A stretch of DNA of 64,000 nt, from positions 3,535,501-3,599,500 of the forward strand of contig CP126168.1 of the NCBI GenBank assembly GCA_032881465.1. Reading direction: 5' to 3'. The position numbers and the translations under genes are program-made. Under the pieces are notes generated by a model. That model made no database searches and was not told the origin of the DNA. It saw nothing but the letters and a program-made list of their open reading frames with translations. This stretch comes from Parvibaculaceae bacterium PLY_AMNH_Bact1. GTDB taxonomy: Bacteria > Pseudomonadota > Alphaproteobacteria > Parvibaculales > Parvibaculaceae. This document shows, in pieces, positions 1-8,466 of the stretch (its first letter is position 1; every line of letters begins with the position of its first letter).

Positions 1-1372
1 TTGTGAGACCCGTCACGTGGCTATTATTTGCGACCCGAACAGCATCGGCTTCTGCCAGGACGTGTACCGTTGCAGCTGCGCCAGGCGCAACATAGGTATC
101 CTGCACACCAGACGCGCGGCCCTCAACAAGAATACCCTGTGCGCCCCCAACGATGGATTGGTCCGCCTGCAAAATGGTTTGACCAAATGTCCCATTACCG
201 CCTTGGAGCACGATAAGACTGTTGCCGCCCGCTGCGGTCACCTGCACTTGAGCGGTGCCTGGCGTGTCCAAAAAGACAACCTGGTCTAGATCCACATTGG
301 TGTTTGGATCTTTCACGGGCTCAAGCGTCGTTGGCAAGTCCACGGATGTCACACTGGTAACGGTCGAACCGGCACGGCTGCGTGTCACAATGTCTGTGTC
401 CCGCTCCAGCGCTTCCATCATCCTTGCCGACTGCGCTGCGAGCGCCTTGTGTGAGCGGTTAGGAGAACCCAGCGGAATGCGGAGTCTCACACCAAATTCA
501 ATCTGCTCTTTGCGCACATCATCATGTTGCGCTTCCACTTCAAAGGTGAGCCGTGAACCAGGCAGACTGTCGAACACATCATTGAGCCGCCACTCACCAC
601 GTAGGCGGGGGCCCCAGATCGCTTCTGGGAAGAGTGAGTTATCAAAATAGAAGCCGCCAAGAAATATCCGGGCTTCGTGATCGAATAGATCAACGCCTTC
701 TTCAACCGGCTGGACCCAATCAAACCACTCTTCCAGTGGCGCCCGACGACCCGCTTCACCATCAACACCCCAGGCAGCAAGATCAAACCCGGCACTCGTG
801 GTCGTTACTGTTGTGGTCGTGGCACCACCGCGTGCAAAGAACAATTGCGAGCCAACGAGACTCAACGCCGGACCAGTTGATACGATTGACGATGTCGAGG
901 TGGTGGACGACGTACCAATGCTCTTCTGATCCTCAAGCGGGTAATACCCGTTCAGGCGAACATCCCAGTCCTTGGAGAGAGCTTCGACACCGCCAGCAAT
1001 TTGATGAAACGTGTTGCCATTTTCAGATGTCCGGATGTCGTACCCGCCCCAGACACCGAGGTTCCAACCGTTCGGGCGCATCTCCCGATAGCCCAGCGCG
1101 AAATTGCCTTCTTCCGAGCCACCCTCAAAAAGCTTGCCGCGGGCTTCGACAAAGAGGAGCTGATCGTCATCCTGCACGATAGGCACCCATCCAACGGCTT
1201 CTACCCGATCATTCCGATTGGAAAGCGTGCCGCCAGCCTCAACCCAGGGCTCCCAGTTTGGCTCAGCGCCAGCACCTAGACCCGCGTCGGCAAATGCCGG
1301 CCCGGTGAGCACCCCAAAACAAACTGCGAATATGGCCCATAACGCCACATGGCGGGCCAACCCCGTTAACAC
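1..1372 (-). CDS. Inverse autotransporter (intimin/invasin-type), 5' part, truncated by window edge
   Basis: The frame is open from the window edge to about 1408 on the minus strand. No in-frame ATG exists; GTG 1372 is chosen, with TTG 1408, TTG 1360 and GTG 1348 as alternatives. From GTG 1372 the protein begins with a signal peptide ending GPAFA (about residues 1-28). Next come about 280 residues of alternating aromatic/polar strands (GWNLGVWGGYD, FLGGFYFDNSLF, LRGEWRLND) typical of an outer-membrane barrel. A helix around MMEALERDTDIVTR (about residue 316) follows, where the inverse autotransporter beta domain ends in known families. After that the sequence becomes Gly/Val/Thr/Gln-rich (LIVLQGGNGTFGQ, ADQSIVGG), like a beta-helix passenger. 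The barrel-first order is the intimin/invasin topology: the passenger would be exported through the barrel to the cell surface. Passenger length and ligand are not visible. Family assignment is from recognised pattern only. Confidence 0.7.
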   Translation of the reverse strand, partial: MLTGLARHVALWAIFAVCFGVLTGPAFADAGLGAGAEPNWEPWVEAGGTLSNRNDRVEAVGWVPIVQDDDQLLFVEARGKLFEGGSEEGNFALGYREMRPNGWNLGVWGGYDIRTSENGNTFHQIAGGVEALSKDWDVRLNGYYPLEDQKSIGTSSTTSTSSIVSTGPALSLVGSQLFFARGGATTTTVTTTSAGFDLAAWGVDGEAGRRAPLEEWFDWVQPVEEGVDLFDHEARIFLGGFYFDNSLFPEAIWGPRLRGEWRLNDVFDSLPGSRLTFEVEAQHDDVRKEQIEFGVRLRIPLGSPNRSHKALAAQSARMMEALERDTDIVTRSRAGSTVTSVTSVDLPTTLEPVKDPNTNVDLDQVVFLDTPGTAQVQVTAAGGNSLIVLQGGNGTFGQTILQADQSIVGGAQGILVEGRASGVQDTYVAPGAAATVHVLAEADAVRVANNSHVTGLT

Positions 1373-1512
1373 TATCCAGAACCCCGCGAATGCACGGAAT
1401 TCTCCCAAACATCAAGAATTCCGCCATTTTCAGGGGTAAATCCTATCCGACGGGAGGGGGGCTGACGATGAAAAGTACATATTATGGTTAATTTTGATAG
1501 CAGTCTTTGGTA

Positions 1513-2229
1513 TTATGCCAATCGGTCTTTTATTCGATCTGCAAAGCCAATACCCACAGGTCCAGCAATGTGAGACGTTGGCTTGCACGCCGCTTGATGG
1601 TGAAGACAACCACCAAATTCAGAGGCGAAACTGTCCCGTGAATAGCGCTCGAGGATGGCAGAGAGGTCTGTCTTCGGCACATCTTCAAGGCGCGAACCCA
1701 GTAGATCAAGGCCTGCGCCGAAATGAACAAAGGCAAGTTCCGGCGCACATTTGTGGACCACGCCAACCGAGGAATGAAACGCAATGGCATCATGCACAAG
1801 GTCGGCTTTGTTTTCTGGCACCCCGTTATTGAGACAGAATGTTCTAGCAAGGCCTGCACCTACCCATTCAAACGACCCTGGATCGTCCTGATGAGCGTCA
1901 CTGAGACCAAGATCATGAAGAATGCACCCTAGATAGAAGAGCTCTTTATCCAGTTTCAGACCATCCCGCGCCGCCAGCAGAGCTCCAAAACAATAGGTCC
2001 GCTCTGAATGAGCAACCAGCATCGGCGAACAAAGCACTTCTGCATACCCGCGCGCCTGACGGGCCAAAGCACTATCTGGAGCCTGCCAATCCTCAGGGAC
2101 AGCATCGTGGAGGCGCTTTAGGCCCAGACGCAGGGCAAGCCTGTGGCGAGCGCCACGCAGTTCTGACATCAAAATGCGTCTGATGATTGTGGGTTTGGCC
2201 AGCCGTCCGGGATCCTGAGCAAGCGTCAT
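1513..2229 (-). CDS. HD-domain protein (predicted metal-dependent phosphohydrolase or hydratase)
   Basis: This is a 238-residue protein with an HD-superfamily metal site: His74 in HSERTY, His105-Asp106 in GCILHDLGL, and His146/His152 in the HDAIAFHS segment. HD proteins hydrolyse phosphate esters or, in the cyanamide hydratase branch that shares the HSERT start, hydrate small nitriles. The sequence alone does not give the substrate. Its ATG overlaps the stop of the upstream membrane-protein gene by 4 bases, so the two are translationally coupled. No signal peptide is seen; a cytoplasmic location is inferred. A divergent TetR gene upstream is the obvious candidate regulator of the pair. Confidence 0.8.
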   Translation of the reverse strand: MTLAQDPGRLAKPTIIRRILMSELRGARHRLALRLGLKRLHDAVPEDWQAPDSALARQARGYAEVLCSPMLVAHSERTYCFGALLAARDGLKLDKELFYLGCILHDLGLSDAHQDDPGSFEWVGAGLARTFCLNNGVPENKADLVHDAIAFHSSVGVVHKCAPELAFVHFGAGLDLLGSRLEDVPKTDLSAILERYSRDSFASEFGGCLHHQAACKPTSHIAGPVGIGFADRIKDRLA

Positions 2230-2654
2230 CGGTCCGCTCCTTCATACTTGTTGCTTGAGCTTGAGAGATAGAGCCCGATGTTGAGCGCATCTAAAGCGGG
2301 ACAAATGCCCATTGTGAGTGTCACGAAGGCGAGCCAGGCGCTATATAGATCGACCGCCCCCCGGTCCATGAGCACCTGAACGAGATAAGGGAAAAGCGGC
2401 AGCCAGACCACATGCACCAGGCTCGAGAGCCGGGTGAACGGCACCCGCTTATGGATCTGCGCCGCAACGGCGACCGACCCAACACAGCTGACCAGAATAA
2501 GAACGGCTTCGAAACGATTGATAAAAACCACGCCTCCAAGCACCATCGGTGCATTGAGCAAAGGCCCCCAGACACGCATAAACGGGGACACCCGCTGCAG
2601 ATCCTCAATCATGTTCTTTATGTCTCTGATCCACCCCATCAGCTCGGCTCCCAA
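2226..2654 (-). CDS. Small integral membrane protein, partner of the HD-domain gene
   Basis: A 142-residue protein with about four hydrophobic segments (near residues 35-50, 52-67, 82-98 and 106-130). I do not recognise a family. A second in-frame ATG six codons in (MGWIRD) could be the true start. It overlaps the downstream HD-domain gene by ATGA and is divergent from a TetR-family regulator with an 85-base gap, so the three probably form one regulated unit. It may act as a small transporter or membrane anchor for the HD enzyme; both are guesses from gene order. Confidence 0.7.
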   Translation of the reverse strand: MGAELMGWIRDIKNMIEDLQRVSPFMRVWGPLLNAPMVLGGVVFINRFEAVLILVSCVGSVAVAAQIHKRVPFTRLSSLVHVVWLPLFPYLVQVLMDRGAVDLYSAWLAFVTLTMGICPALDALNIGLYLSSSSNKYEGADR

Positions 2655-2739
2655 TTGAGGTTTATTTTTGTACTGAACCGCTTAATAATGCGCACAGCAG
2701 ATCAATGGTCAAGAATTATATGCGAAACGGTATGTAAAT

Positions 2740-3357
2740 ATGAAGTCAGGGTCCAAAAGCCCCACGAGAGGCCGTCCCCGGAAGTTCGACAAAGACGCGG
2801 CCCTCCAGCTCATTGTGAAAGTGTTCTGGGCGAAGGGATATTCAGGAACCTCCCTGGATGACCTCGCCACAGCCACGTCGCTGAGCCGCCCAAGCCTCTA
2901 TGCCGCCTATGGCAACAAGCTCTCCATGTACTTGGCAGCGCTGGAAGTATTTGGACAACGCATGGCGACAGAGGCCGTTGGCGCGCTGGCAACCGGGCAC
3001 GACCTCCATCAGGGCCTGCTAAACTTCTATGAAGCGGCCCTGGACATCTACCTCGGCAAGCAAGAGGAAATGGCACGCGGCTGTCTGGTTTTCACCACAG
3101 CGGTGACAGAAGCCACAAATGAACCCGAAATCAGAGCAATGGTGCAGGCACAGCTGACAGGCATGGATCAGGCAGTGAAAGCTCATATTGCCAAGCGCGC
3201 GCCAAATGCCGATGGCCCCGCCATAACTTCCGCCGCAGATCTGGCAACTGGCACATTGCTCAATCTCGCAACCCGCGCCCGTGCCGGAACGCCACGCTCC
3301 GTTCTGTCAGAGATCGCACGGACAACAGCAACGACCATCGAGAAGCTCATAAAGTGA
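2740..3357 (+). CDS. TetR/AcrR-family transcriptional regulator
   Basis: 205 residues. The N-terminus has a basic tail (RGRPRKFDKDAAL) and the TetR helix-turn-helix around residues 28-60 (FWAKGYSGTSLDDLATATSLSRPSLYAAYGNK), followed by a helical ligand-binding and dimer domain. Proteins of this type are repressors released by a small ligand and usually control a divergent or adjacent gene. Here that is the membrane/HD-domain pair starting at 2654. The start at 2740 has no strong ribosome site; no better upstream start fits the domain. Confidence 0.88.
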   Translation: MKSGSKSPTRGRPRKFDKDAALQLIVKVFWAKGYSGTSLDDLATATSLSRPSLYAAYGNKLSMYLAALEVFGQRMATEAVGALATGHDLHQGLLNFYEAALDIYLGKQEEMARGCLVFTTAVTEATNEPEIRAMVQAQLTGMDQAVKAHIAKRAPNADGPAITSAADLATGTLLNLATRARAGTPRSVLSEIARTTATTIEKLIK

Positions 3358-3494
3358 GCTTGTCAGAACCAGTACCGGACATTTGGGCTTGGCGGGTTGC
3401 TGTCGTGTGCTGACGGGCCCGTGTCGTGGTTAAATCAAGCGGAGTTTGGCTTTCTCGGCTTCAGCGGAAAGGTATTCCCCATGAGCTTGCAAAC

Positions 3495-3983
3495 ATGAGC
3501 ATTCAAAAAAGGCGCCTCGACAAGGGATGGACGCAGGAACAGCTTGCAGAGCATGCGGGCCTGAGCGTGCGAACCATCCAGCGTATTGAAAGTGGAAATC
3601 CAGCGACCTTGGAGTCGCTGAAATGCCTCGCTGCTGTTTTCGAAACAAGCGTGACACGCTTAACGCAGGAGCCAAAACCCATGAGCAATCTCACCCCTGA
3701 CCCGTCACAGAAAGAGGCCCACGAGCGTGACGCCATTCAATATGTGCAAAACCTCAAAGGTTTTCACATGCACTGGCTGTCTTACGTTTTGATAATGCCT
3801 GGTCTCTATGTGCTGAACATCATCATGAACCCGAACAGGTTCTGGGTCATCACCGTGGCGCTCGGTTGGAGCTGCGGCGTTCTGCTCCATGGGCTCACCA
3901 TCTTTGGCTTCTTCAAATTCTTCGGCGGCGACTGGGAGCAGCGCCAATTCAAAAAACGCATGGACGAACTGAACCGGCGTTAA
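3495..3983 (+). CDS. Membrane-anchored XRE-type helix-turn-helix protein with 2TM domain
   Basis: 162 residues from ATG 3495; an earlier GTG/ATG-type start at 3426 would add a poor-looking leader before the helix-turn-helix and is disfavoured. Residues 1-55 form a Cro/C1-type helix-turn-helix (WTQEQLAEHAGLSVRTIQRIE). After a linker come two hydrophobic helices (about residues 92-110 and 115-142) ending in a charged tail with WEQRQFKKRMDEL, as in the 2TM domain family. The expected role is a DNA-binding protein held at the inner membrane. The target is unknown. It stands alone, convergent with the nuclease-like gene at 3990. Confidence 0.82.
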   Translation: MSIQKRRLDKGWTQEQLAEHAGLSVRTIQRIESGNPATLESLKCLAAVFETSVTRLTQEPKPMSNLTPDPSQKEAHERDAIQYVQNLKGFHMHWLSYVLIMPGLYVLNIIMNPNRFWVITVALGWSCGVLLHGLTIFGFFKFFGGDWEQRQFKKRMDELNRR

Positions 3984-3989
3984 GTTCAA

Positions 3990-4967
3990 TCAGGACAAAT
4001 AGGAATCGATCAGTTCGTCCTCGATCCAGGTATCGACCTCGACCCATAAGGGTAAGTGGTCAGACAGTTGGTAGGTGAAAGCCTTTTCTGACATCTCAGG
4101 AAAGAGTTCTTTGTGAGAGTTTTTGAAGAACCGGATAATGCCGCCCCGGTCAGTGAAACGATCTTCCAGCGTCGGACTGTGAACGATCTGATCATAGACA
4201 TTCTTTTCAGACAGATTGGTGCCCTTGACCTTCAACAACCCGCCCGGCATCTGCAGGCTGTGTTTCGTCAGCGCCTTAAAAGCGGAGCTTCCACGGCTGG
4301 GAATGTTGAAGTCTCCAACGACGATAAAGTCAGTATCAACGGCCGCCCGCTCGTTACGACGTATTTCAACCCAGTCTGCAAGATGGCCAATGGCTTCCGC
4401 TCTTTTTGAAACACCGCCGCTCCAGCGGATGTGCGCGGTCATCATCACAAAGTCAAAATTGCCAGCGGTAAAGGAGGCCATATAGGGCGAACGCCACCAG
4501 TCCGGATACGCACTCTCATAAACCCCATTCTTTTTGACTTTCGGTGGATCCGCCTCTGCCGCCAGACCTGTAAACCGGACCATGCGGCTGTCATAGACAT
4601 AAGCGACCCGCTCCCGGTTGCCGGCATGGTCAACATTGTAGTCTGACAAGACAACCCGCCAATACGACCCCAGCACATCCAGCACGCGCTTGAGGTCTTG
4701 GAGATTGTCTCTGACTTCAACAAGGGAGATCACATCATATTGGTTGATGATCTCGGCGATGAGATGGATCGCAGCCTTACTGCGTTTCTTTTTCCCAAAC
4801 TCGCGGATGTTCCAGGTGCCCAGGATCAGGTTCTCATCCACACGAGAACTGGGGACCTTCGCTTCGCCGATGATTTTGCGCAGTGCCTTAATCTGAGCTG
4901 CGACATCTGCTGAGATTTTTCCGTGATGCATGGCGTCCTCATGAGCTTTCCACCATGAAAAACCCAT
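3990..4967 (-). CDS. Endonuclease/exonuclease/phosphatase-family protein
   Basis: 325 residues. Landmarks of the EEP fold (exonuclease III/DNase I/sphingomyelinase superfamily) are present: LGTWNIREFG near residue 50 (metal-binding Asn), a catalytic Glu in ISLVEVRDN, MMTAHIRW, VVGDFNIPS near residue 218 (Asp and Asn) and the terminal YQLSDHLPLW His pair. The fold cleaves phosphodiester bonds in nucleic acids or other phosphoesters. No signal peptide is seen, so a cytoplasmic nuclease is more likely than a secreted DNase. It is monocistronic and convergent with the HTH-2TM gene, with 6 bases between the stops. Confidence 0.85.
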   Translation of the reverse strand: MGFSWWKAHEDAMHHGKISADVAAQIKALRKIIGEAKVPSSRVDENLILGTWNIREFGKKKRSKAAIHLIAEIINQYDVISLVEVRDNLQDLKRVLDVLGSYWRVVLSDYNVDHAGNRERVAYVYDSRMVRFTGLAAEADPPKVKKNGVYESAYPDWWRSPYMASFTAGNFDFVMMTAHIRWSGGVSKRAEAIGHLADWVEIRRNERAAVDTDFIVVGDFNIPSRGSSAFKALTKHSLQMPGGLLKVKGTNLSEKNVYDQIVHSPTLEDRFTDRGGIIRFFKNSHKELFPEMSEKAFTYQLSDHLPLWVEVDTWIEDELIDSYLS

Positions 4968-5055
4968 TTTCCCAAATGATCAAGGCACACCACACCGTGC
5001 ATGCAGCCCTAAGCGGGACCATGAAGACGCCGGTCACACATCGAATGAGAAAAAT

Positions 5056-5130
5056 TGGAGCGGGCGATGAGATTCGAACTCACGACCCCAACCTTGGCAA
5101 GGTTGTGCTCTACCCCTGAGCTACGCCCGC
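5056..5130 (-). tRNA. tRNA-Gly (anticodon GCC), CCA encoded
   Basis: Read on the minus strand, this folds as a full cloverleaf: acceptor GCGGGCG/CGCCCGC, D-arm GCTC/GAGC, anticodon stem CAACC/GGTTG around loop TTGCCAA (anticodon GCC), T-arm GTGAG TTCGAAT CTCAT. It has the discriminator U usual for tRNA-Gly and an encoded CCA at 5058-5056. Confidence 0.97.
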
Positions 5131-5286
5131 GCTCCAGACGGAGTATATCCCCGCCGAGGGGGGTATATCGCGCATTGGTGCCGCCTTTGCAAGCCCTTAT
5201 TACGCCTAACTTTTCCAGTCGCAATTGCACGCCTCAGGACAGCTTCAGGTCTTGGCAAGCAGCGCCCTTGGTGGCATGAGAAGACG

Positions 5287-5847
5287 ATGAAGACCGACGA
5301 CCAAACAGAAAATCGAGCGCCATCTGGAAGCCCTGCCAGCAAGGAAAGCCTGCTGACCTTGCTGAAAGATCTGGGCATCGCGGCCACTACCATCGACCAC
5401 CCGCCCCTCCATGCGGTCGATGATGCCCAAGCCTGGCGAGCAGCCAACTTGGGCGTCCAGACAGGTGGTTTCTGCAAAAACCTGTTCCTCAAGGACAAAA
5501 AGGGCGTTCTTTGGCTCGTTGTTACGCTAGAGGAACGAAATATTCGCTTAAACAGCCTGCCAAAAAACCTTGGATCTGCCCGCCTCTCCTTCGCCAAACC
5601 GGAGCTTCTGTGGGAAACCTTGGGTGTCCGGCCGGGGTCCGTCACCCCGTTTGCGCTGATCAATGATGTGAACAGACACGTCCGCCTGATCCTGGATGCC
5701 CCTATGATGGAACATGACTGGCTCAACTATCATCCGTTGACCAATGAGGCGACGACCACCATTTCAAAAGGCGATTTTCTAAAATTCATCCGCCATTGCG
5801 GCCATGAACCCACTATTATCGATCTGGAAGCAGCGGCAGGCCTTTAA
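5287..5847 (+). CDS. YbaK/ProRS-associated trans-editing protein (ProX/PrdX-type)
   Basis: 186 residues with the YbaK/INS fold: TTIDHPPLHAVDDAQ, a conserved Lys in GGFCKNLFLKDKKG, the LNSLPKNLGSARLSFAKPE core and GSVTPFALIND near residue 120. Members hydrolyse Ala-tRNA-Pro or similar mischarged tRNAs, correcting errors of prolyl-tRNA synthetase in the cytoplasm. Length and the PrdX-like GSVTPFAL motif fit the free-standing alanine-editing group. The gene follows tRNA-Gly on the opposite strand and is followed by the CnoX gene after 51 bases. Confidence 0.88.
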   Translation: MKTDDQTENRAPSGSPASKESLLTLLKDLGIAATTIDHPPLHAVDDAQAWRAANLGVQTGGFCKNLFLKDKKGVLWLVVTLEERNIRLNSLPKNLGSARLSFAKPELLWETLGVRPGSVTPFALINDVNRHVRLILDAPMMEHDWLNYHPLTNEATTTISKGDFLKFIRHCGHEPTIIDLEAAAGL

Positions 5848-5898
5848 ACGGCGCCTTTCGCTCTATCTTTTTTACAGACAGAAGAATGAAGGAACCTC

Positions 5899-6819
5899 AT
5901 GTCAGATCTGGCAGGCACCCCTGATACGGCCCCCACACCTTCCGGCACGGGCGCGTACATCAAGGACACAACAACAGAAACCTTCATGACCGATGTTGTG
6001 GAAACCTCCAAGCAGGTTCCCGTGATTGTCGACTTCTGGGCGCCCTGGTGTGGGCCCTGCAAACAGCTCACCCCTGTATTGGAAAAAGTTGTGAATGCCG
6101 CGCAGGGTGCTGTTCACCTTGTGAAGATGAACATTGATGATCATCCAGAAGTTGCCCAACAGCTGCGCGTGCAATCGATCCCCGCTGTATTTGCCTTCAA
6201 GGACGGCCAACCGGTGGACGCCTTTCAAGGCGCGCTGCCCGAAAGCCAGATCAAACAATTCATTGAAAAGCTGGCCGGTGAAATCGGCCCATCGCCTGCA
6301 GATCAATTGACCGAAATGGGTCGTGAGACGTTCGCCCAAGGTCAGTTGCAGGAAGCAGCACAAATGTTCGCGCAAGCACTACAACAGGAAGCGGGACATA
6401 TAGGCGCCATTGCAGGCCTTGCCCTTTGCTACCTGCAAAGCGGTGATGCAGACCGCGCAAGCCAGACTCTGGAACTCGCACCGCCAGACAAAGTCAATGA
6501 TCCTGAACTCGCAAGCGTTCGCGCAGCAATCGCTCTGGACGCAAAGTCAGGCGATGTCGGCGAGACAGCAGAGTTGCGTGCAAAACTTGACGCCAACCCT
6601 AAGGATCATCAGGCACGATTTGATCTGGCGCTGGCGCTGAACGGTGCAGGTGATCGCGAAGGCGCAGTGAACGAACTCCTGGATATCATCGCCATGGATC
6701 GGGCCTGGAATGAAGAGGCGGCTCGCAAGCAGCTGCTTGAATTTTTTGACGCGTATGGCCCAACAGATGATGTAACGAAAGACGGCCGCAAGCGCCTGTC
6801 GTCCATTCTGTTTAGTTAG
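5899..6819 (+). CDS. cnoX: CnoX-type thioredoxin/TPR chaperedoxin (YbbN family)
   Basis: 306 residues: an N-terminal thioredoxin domain (about 22-125) with active site Cys51-Gly-Pro-Cys54 in FWAPWCGPCKQ, then four TPR-like helical hairpins (about 135-300). CnoX holds client proteins under oxidative stress and passes them to GroEL. E. coli CnoX has lost the redox pair; this one keeps WCGPC, as in Caulobacter-type CnoX, so it should retain disulfide reductase activity. It starts a same-strand run with LON-domain, Trm112 and DUF971 genes, an order common in alphaproteobacteria. Confidence 0.9.
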   Translation: MSDLAGTPDTAPTPSGTGAYIKDTTTETFMTDVVETSKQVPVIVDFWAPWCGPCKQLTPVLEKVVNAAQGAVHLVKMNIDDHPEVAQQLRVQSIPAVFAFKDGQPVDAFQGALPESQIKQFIEKLAGEIGPSPADQLTEMGRETFAQGQLQEAAQMFAQALQQEAGHIGAIAGLALCYLQSGDADRASQTLELAPPDKVNDPELASVRAAIALDAKSGDVGETAELRAKLDANPKDHQARFDLALALNGAGDREGAVNELLDIIAMDRAWNEEAARKQLLEFFDAYGPTDDVTKDGRKRLSSILFS

Positions 6820-6875
6820 GCATCGCCCCCAGAACCCCATGGCAGCGACGCCATCAACAAGGTGAAAAGTAAATC

Positions 6876-7556
6876 GTGAGTGGAAAGTATCTCAAAGCAA
6901 GCGATCTCCCATCGCGCATTCCTGTGTTTCCACTCACCGGCGCGCTGCTTCTGCCGCGCACCCAAGTTCCCTTGAACATCTTTGAACCACGCTATCTACA
7001 AATGGTCGAAGACGCTCTGGGTGCCGAACGCCTGATCGGCATGGTCCAACCCTTAGGTGCTGCGCCCACAAGTAATGCAGGCATCATTGACGAAAAGGTG
7101 TCGCTCCATTCTGTCGGCACTATCGGTCGTATCACGTCTTTCATGGAAACCGACGATGGTCGGTTCCTGATTACGCTCACCGGTGTCTGCCGTTTCCGCA
7201 TCCGTGAAGAACTCGACACGGTCACCCCATACCGACAGTGCTTTGTTGAAACGGAAGAGTATGAGCGAGACCTCAAAGCCGGGCTGGGTGAAGATGAAGT
7301 CTCCCGCGAGCGGCTTCTAGAGATATTGAAACAATATTTGGAGACCAATGGATTGTCCGCAGATTGGGATGCCATTAAAAATGCCTCCAACGAAAGCCTG
7401 GTCAATTCCTTGTCCGTCATTTCGCCCTACGGACCGGACGAGAAGCAGGCTTTGCTTGAAGCAAAATCACTGGAAGACCGAAATCAAATGTTGATTGCGC
7501 TGACCGAAATTGCTCTAGCGCGCGACAACACTGACGGCAGCTCGACCGTTCAATAG
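6876..7556 (+). CDS. LON peptidase substrate-binding-domain protein
   Basis: 226 residues starting at GTG 6876, 56 bases after cnoX. The sequence is the LON N-terminal domain alone (RIPVFPLTGALLLPRTQVPL, IFEPRYLQMV, GRITSFMETDDGRF, YRQCFVE). No AAA+ or protease domain follows, which is normal for this family. It is presumed to bind unfolded or client proteins. Its fixed neighbourhood with cnoX in alphaproteobacteria suggests a shared role in protein quality control; this is inference from context. Confidence 0.9.
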   Translation: MSGKYLKASDLPSRIPVFPLTGALLLPRTQVPLNIFEPRYLQMVEDALGAERLIGMVQPLGAAPTSNAGIIDEKVSLHSVGTIGRITSFMETDDGRFLITLTGVCRFRIREELDTVTPYRQCFVETEEYERDLKAGLGEDEVSRERLLEILKQYLETNGLSADWDAIKNASNESLVNSLSVISPYGPDEKQALLEAKSLEDRNQMLIALTEIALARDNTDGSSTVQ

Positions 7557-7592
7557 GTTTTATCTACCTTCTATTTCCAAAAAAGAGTTCCG

Positions 7593-7802
7593 ATGACTGA
7601 TACACAATCAACACCCCCCGCCAATATTTCCCCAGCAGTTGATCCAAAACTGCTGGAGATACTGGTTTGTCCCGTCACAAAGGCAACGCTGCATTATGAC
7701 CGCGACGCCCAGGAGCTGGTCTCTGAAGCCGCCGGTCTCGCCTATCCCATTCGTGACGGCATCCCCATTATGCTGCCGGACGAAGCCCGGCAGCTGGGAT
7801 GA
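7593..7802 (+). CDS. Trm112-family small protein (YcaR-like)
   Basis: 69 residues. The Trm112/UPF0434 signature is clear: [17 protein letters not shown], then [19 protein letters not shown] at the C-terminus. Only one Cys is kept, so the zinc-binding pairs of eukaryotic Trm112 are absent, as in many bacterial members. Trm112 proteins act as small activator subunits of methyltransferases; the bacterial partner is not known from this sequence. The stop overlaps the next start by ATGA, coupling it to the DUF971 gene. Confidence 0.92.
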   Translation: MTDTQSTPPANISPAVDPKLLEILVCPVTKATLHYDRDAQELVSEAAGLAYPIRDGIPIMLPDEARQLG

Positions 7803-8179
7803 ACCGCGACGCTGATACCCCGGATCAGGATCGGCCCTGGCCGACGGAACTGCGCCTGTCTGATAAGGGCCGCTTACTGCTCGTCTCCTTCAATGACGGA
7901 CAGACTTTCGAGCTGCGCGCAGAATATCTGCGGGTCGAGAGCCCGAGCGCCGAAGTCCAGGGCCACGGCGCGGGGCAAAAGAAAATCGTGCCCCAAAAAC
8001 AAGACGTTTCAATCACCAACATTGAACCTGTCGGCAACTATGCTGCCCGCCTCCTGTTTAACGATGGGCATGACAGCGGGCTGTTTACCTGGGATTACCT
8101 TCATGAGCTCGGGCGCGAATATGAGGGAAAATGGGCAGACTATCTGGCCAAACTCACCGAGGCCGGCCTAGCGCGCTGA
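7799..8179 (+). CDS. DUF971 protein (gamma-butyrobetaine hydroxylase-like N-terminal domain)
   Basis: 126 residues: [21 protein letters not shown], the [20 protein letters not shown] segment, and [28 protein letters not shown]. This is the compact domain found at the N-terminus of gamma-butyrobetaine hydroxylases and, alone, near iron-sulfur carrier genes. It is translationally coupled to Trm112 by a 4-base overlap and ends the cnoX run. The biochemical role is not settled by the sequence. Confidence 0.9.
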   Translation: MNRDADTPDQDRPWPTELRLSDKGRLLLVSFNDGQTFELRAEYLRVESPSAEVQGHGAGQKKIVPQKQDVSITNIEPVGNYAARLLFNDGHDSGLFTWDYLHELGREYEGKWADYLAKLTEAGLAR

Positions 8180-8466
8180 CCTTGACCGCGCGCCTTGCGC
8201 CTGCCGACGATAATTATCTTCGACACTGCGACAGTCTGCCACAGCGCATTTATTTACCATCTTCGTCTAGAAAACGCCGTTCATTACGCACGCGGAGACG
8301 GCGGATGAACCAATCAAAAGAGGGTTGAGGAGGCAGTGGCACTGAGTATGTGTCATGGAGGATGTCATGCGCTGAATGGCGCAAGACAAGAGTAGACATG
8401 TGCGCCAACTCACCGGTTTGCGGGTATGTTTCGGATCAATCTTTCGGGGGGACACGAAAGTGAAAT
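8180..8466. other. Intergenic stretch without recognised gene
   Basis: Between the DUF971 and PAS_5 genes I see no convincing small gene, terminator with a T-run, or tRNA. It holds the promoter and leader of the PAS_5 gene; no clear -10/-35 pair stands out. Confidence 0.5.
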
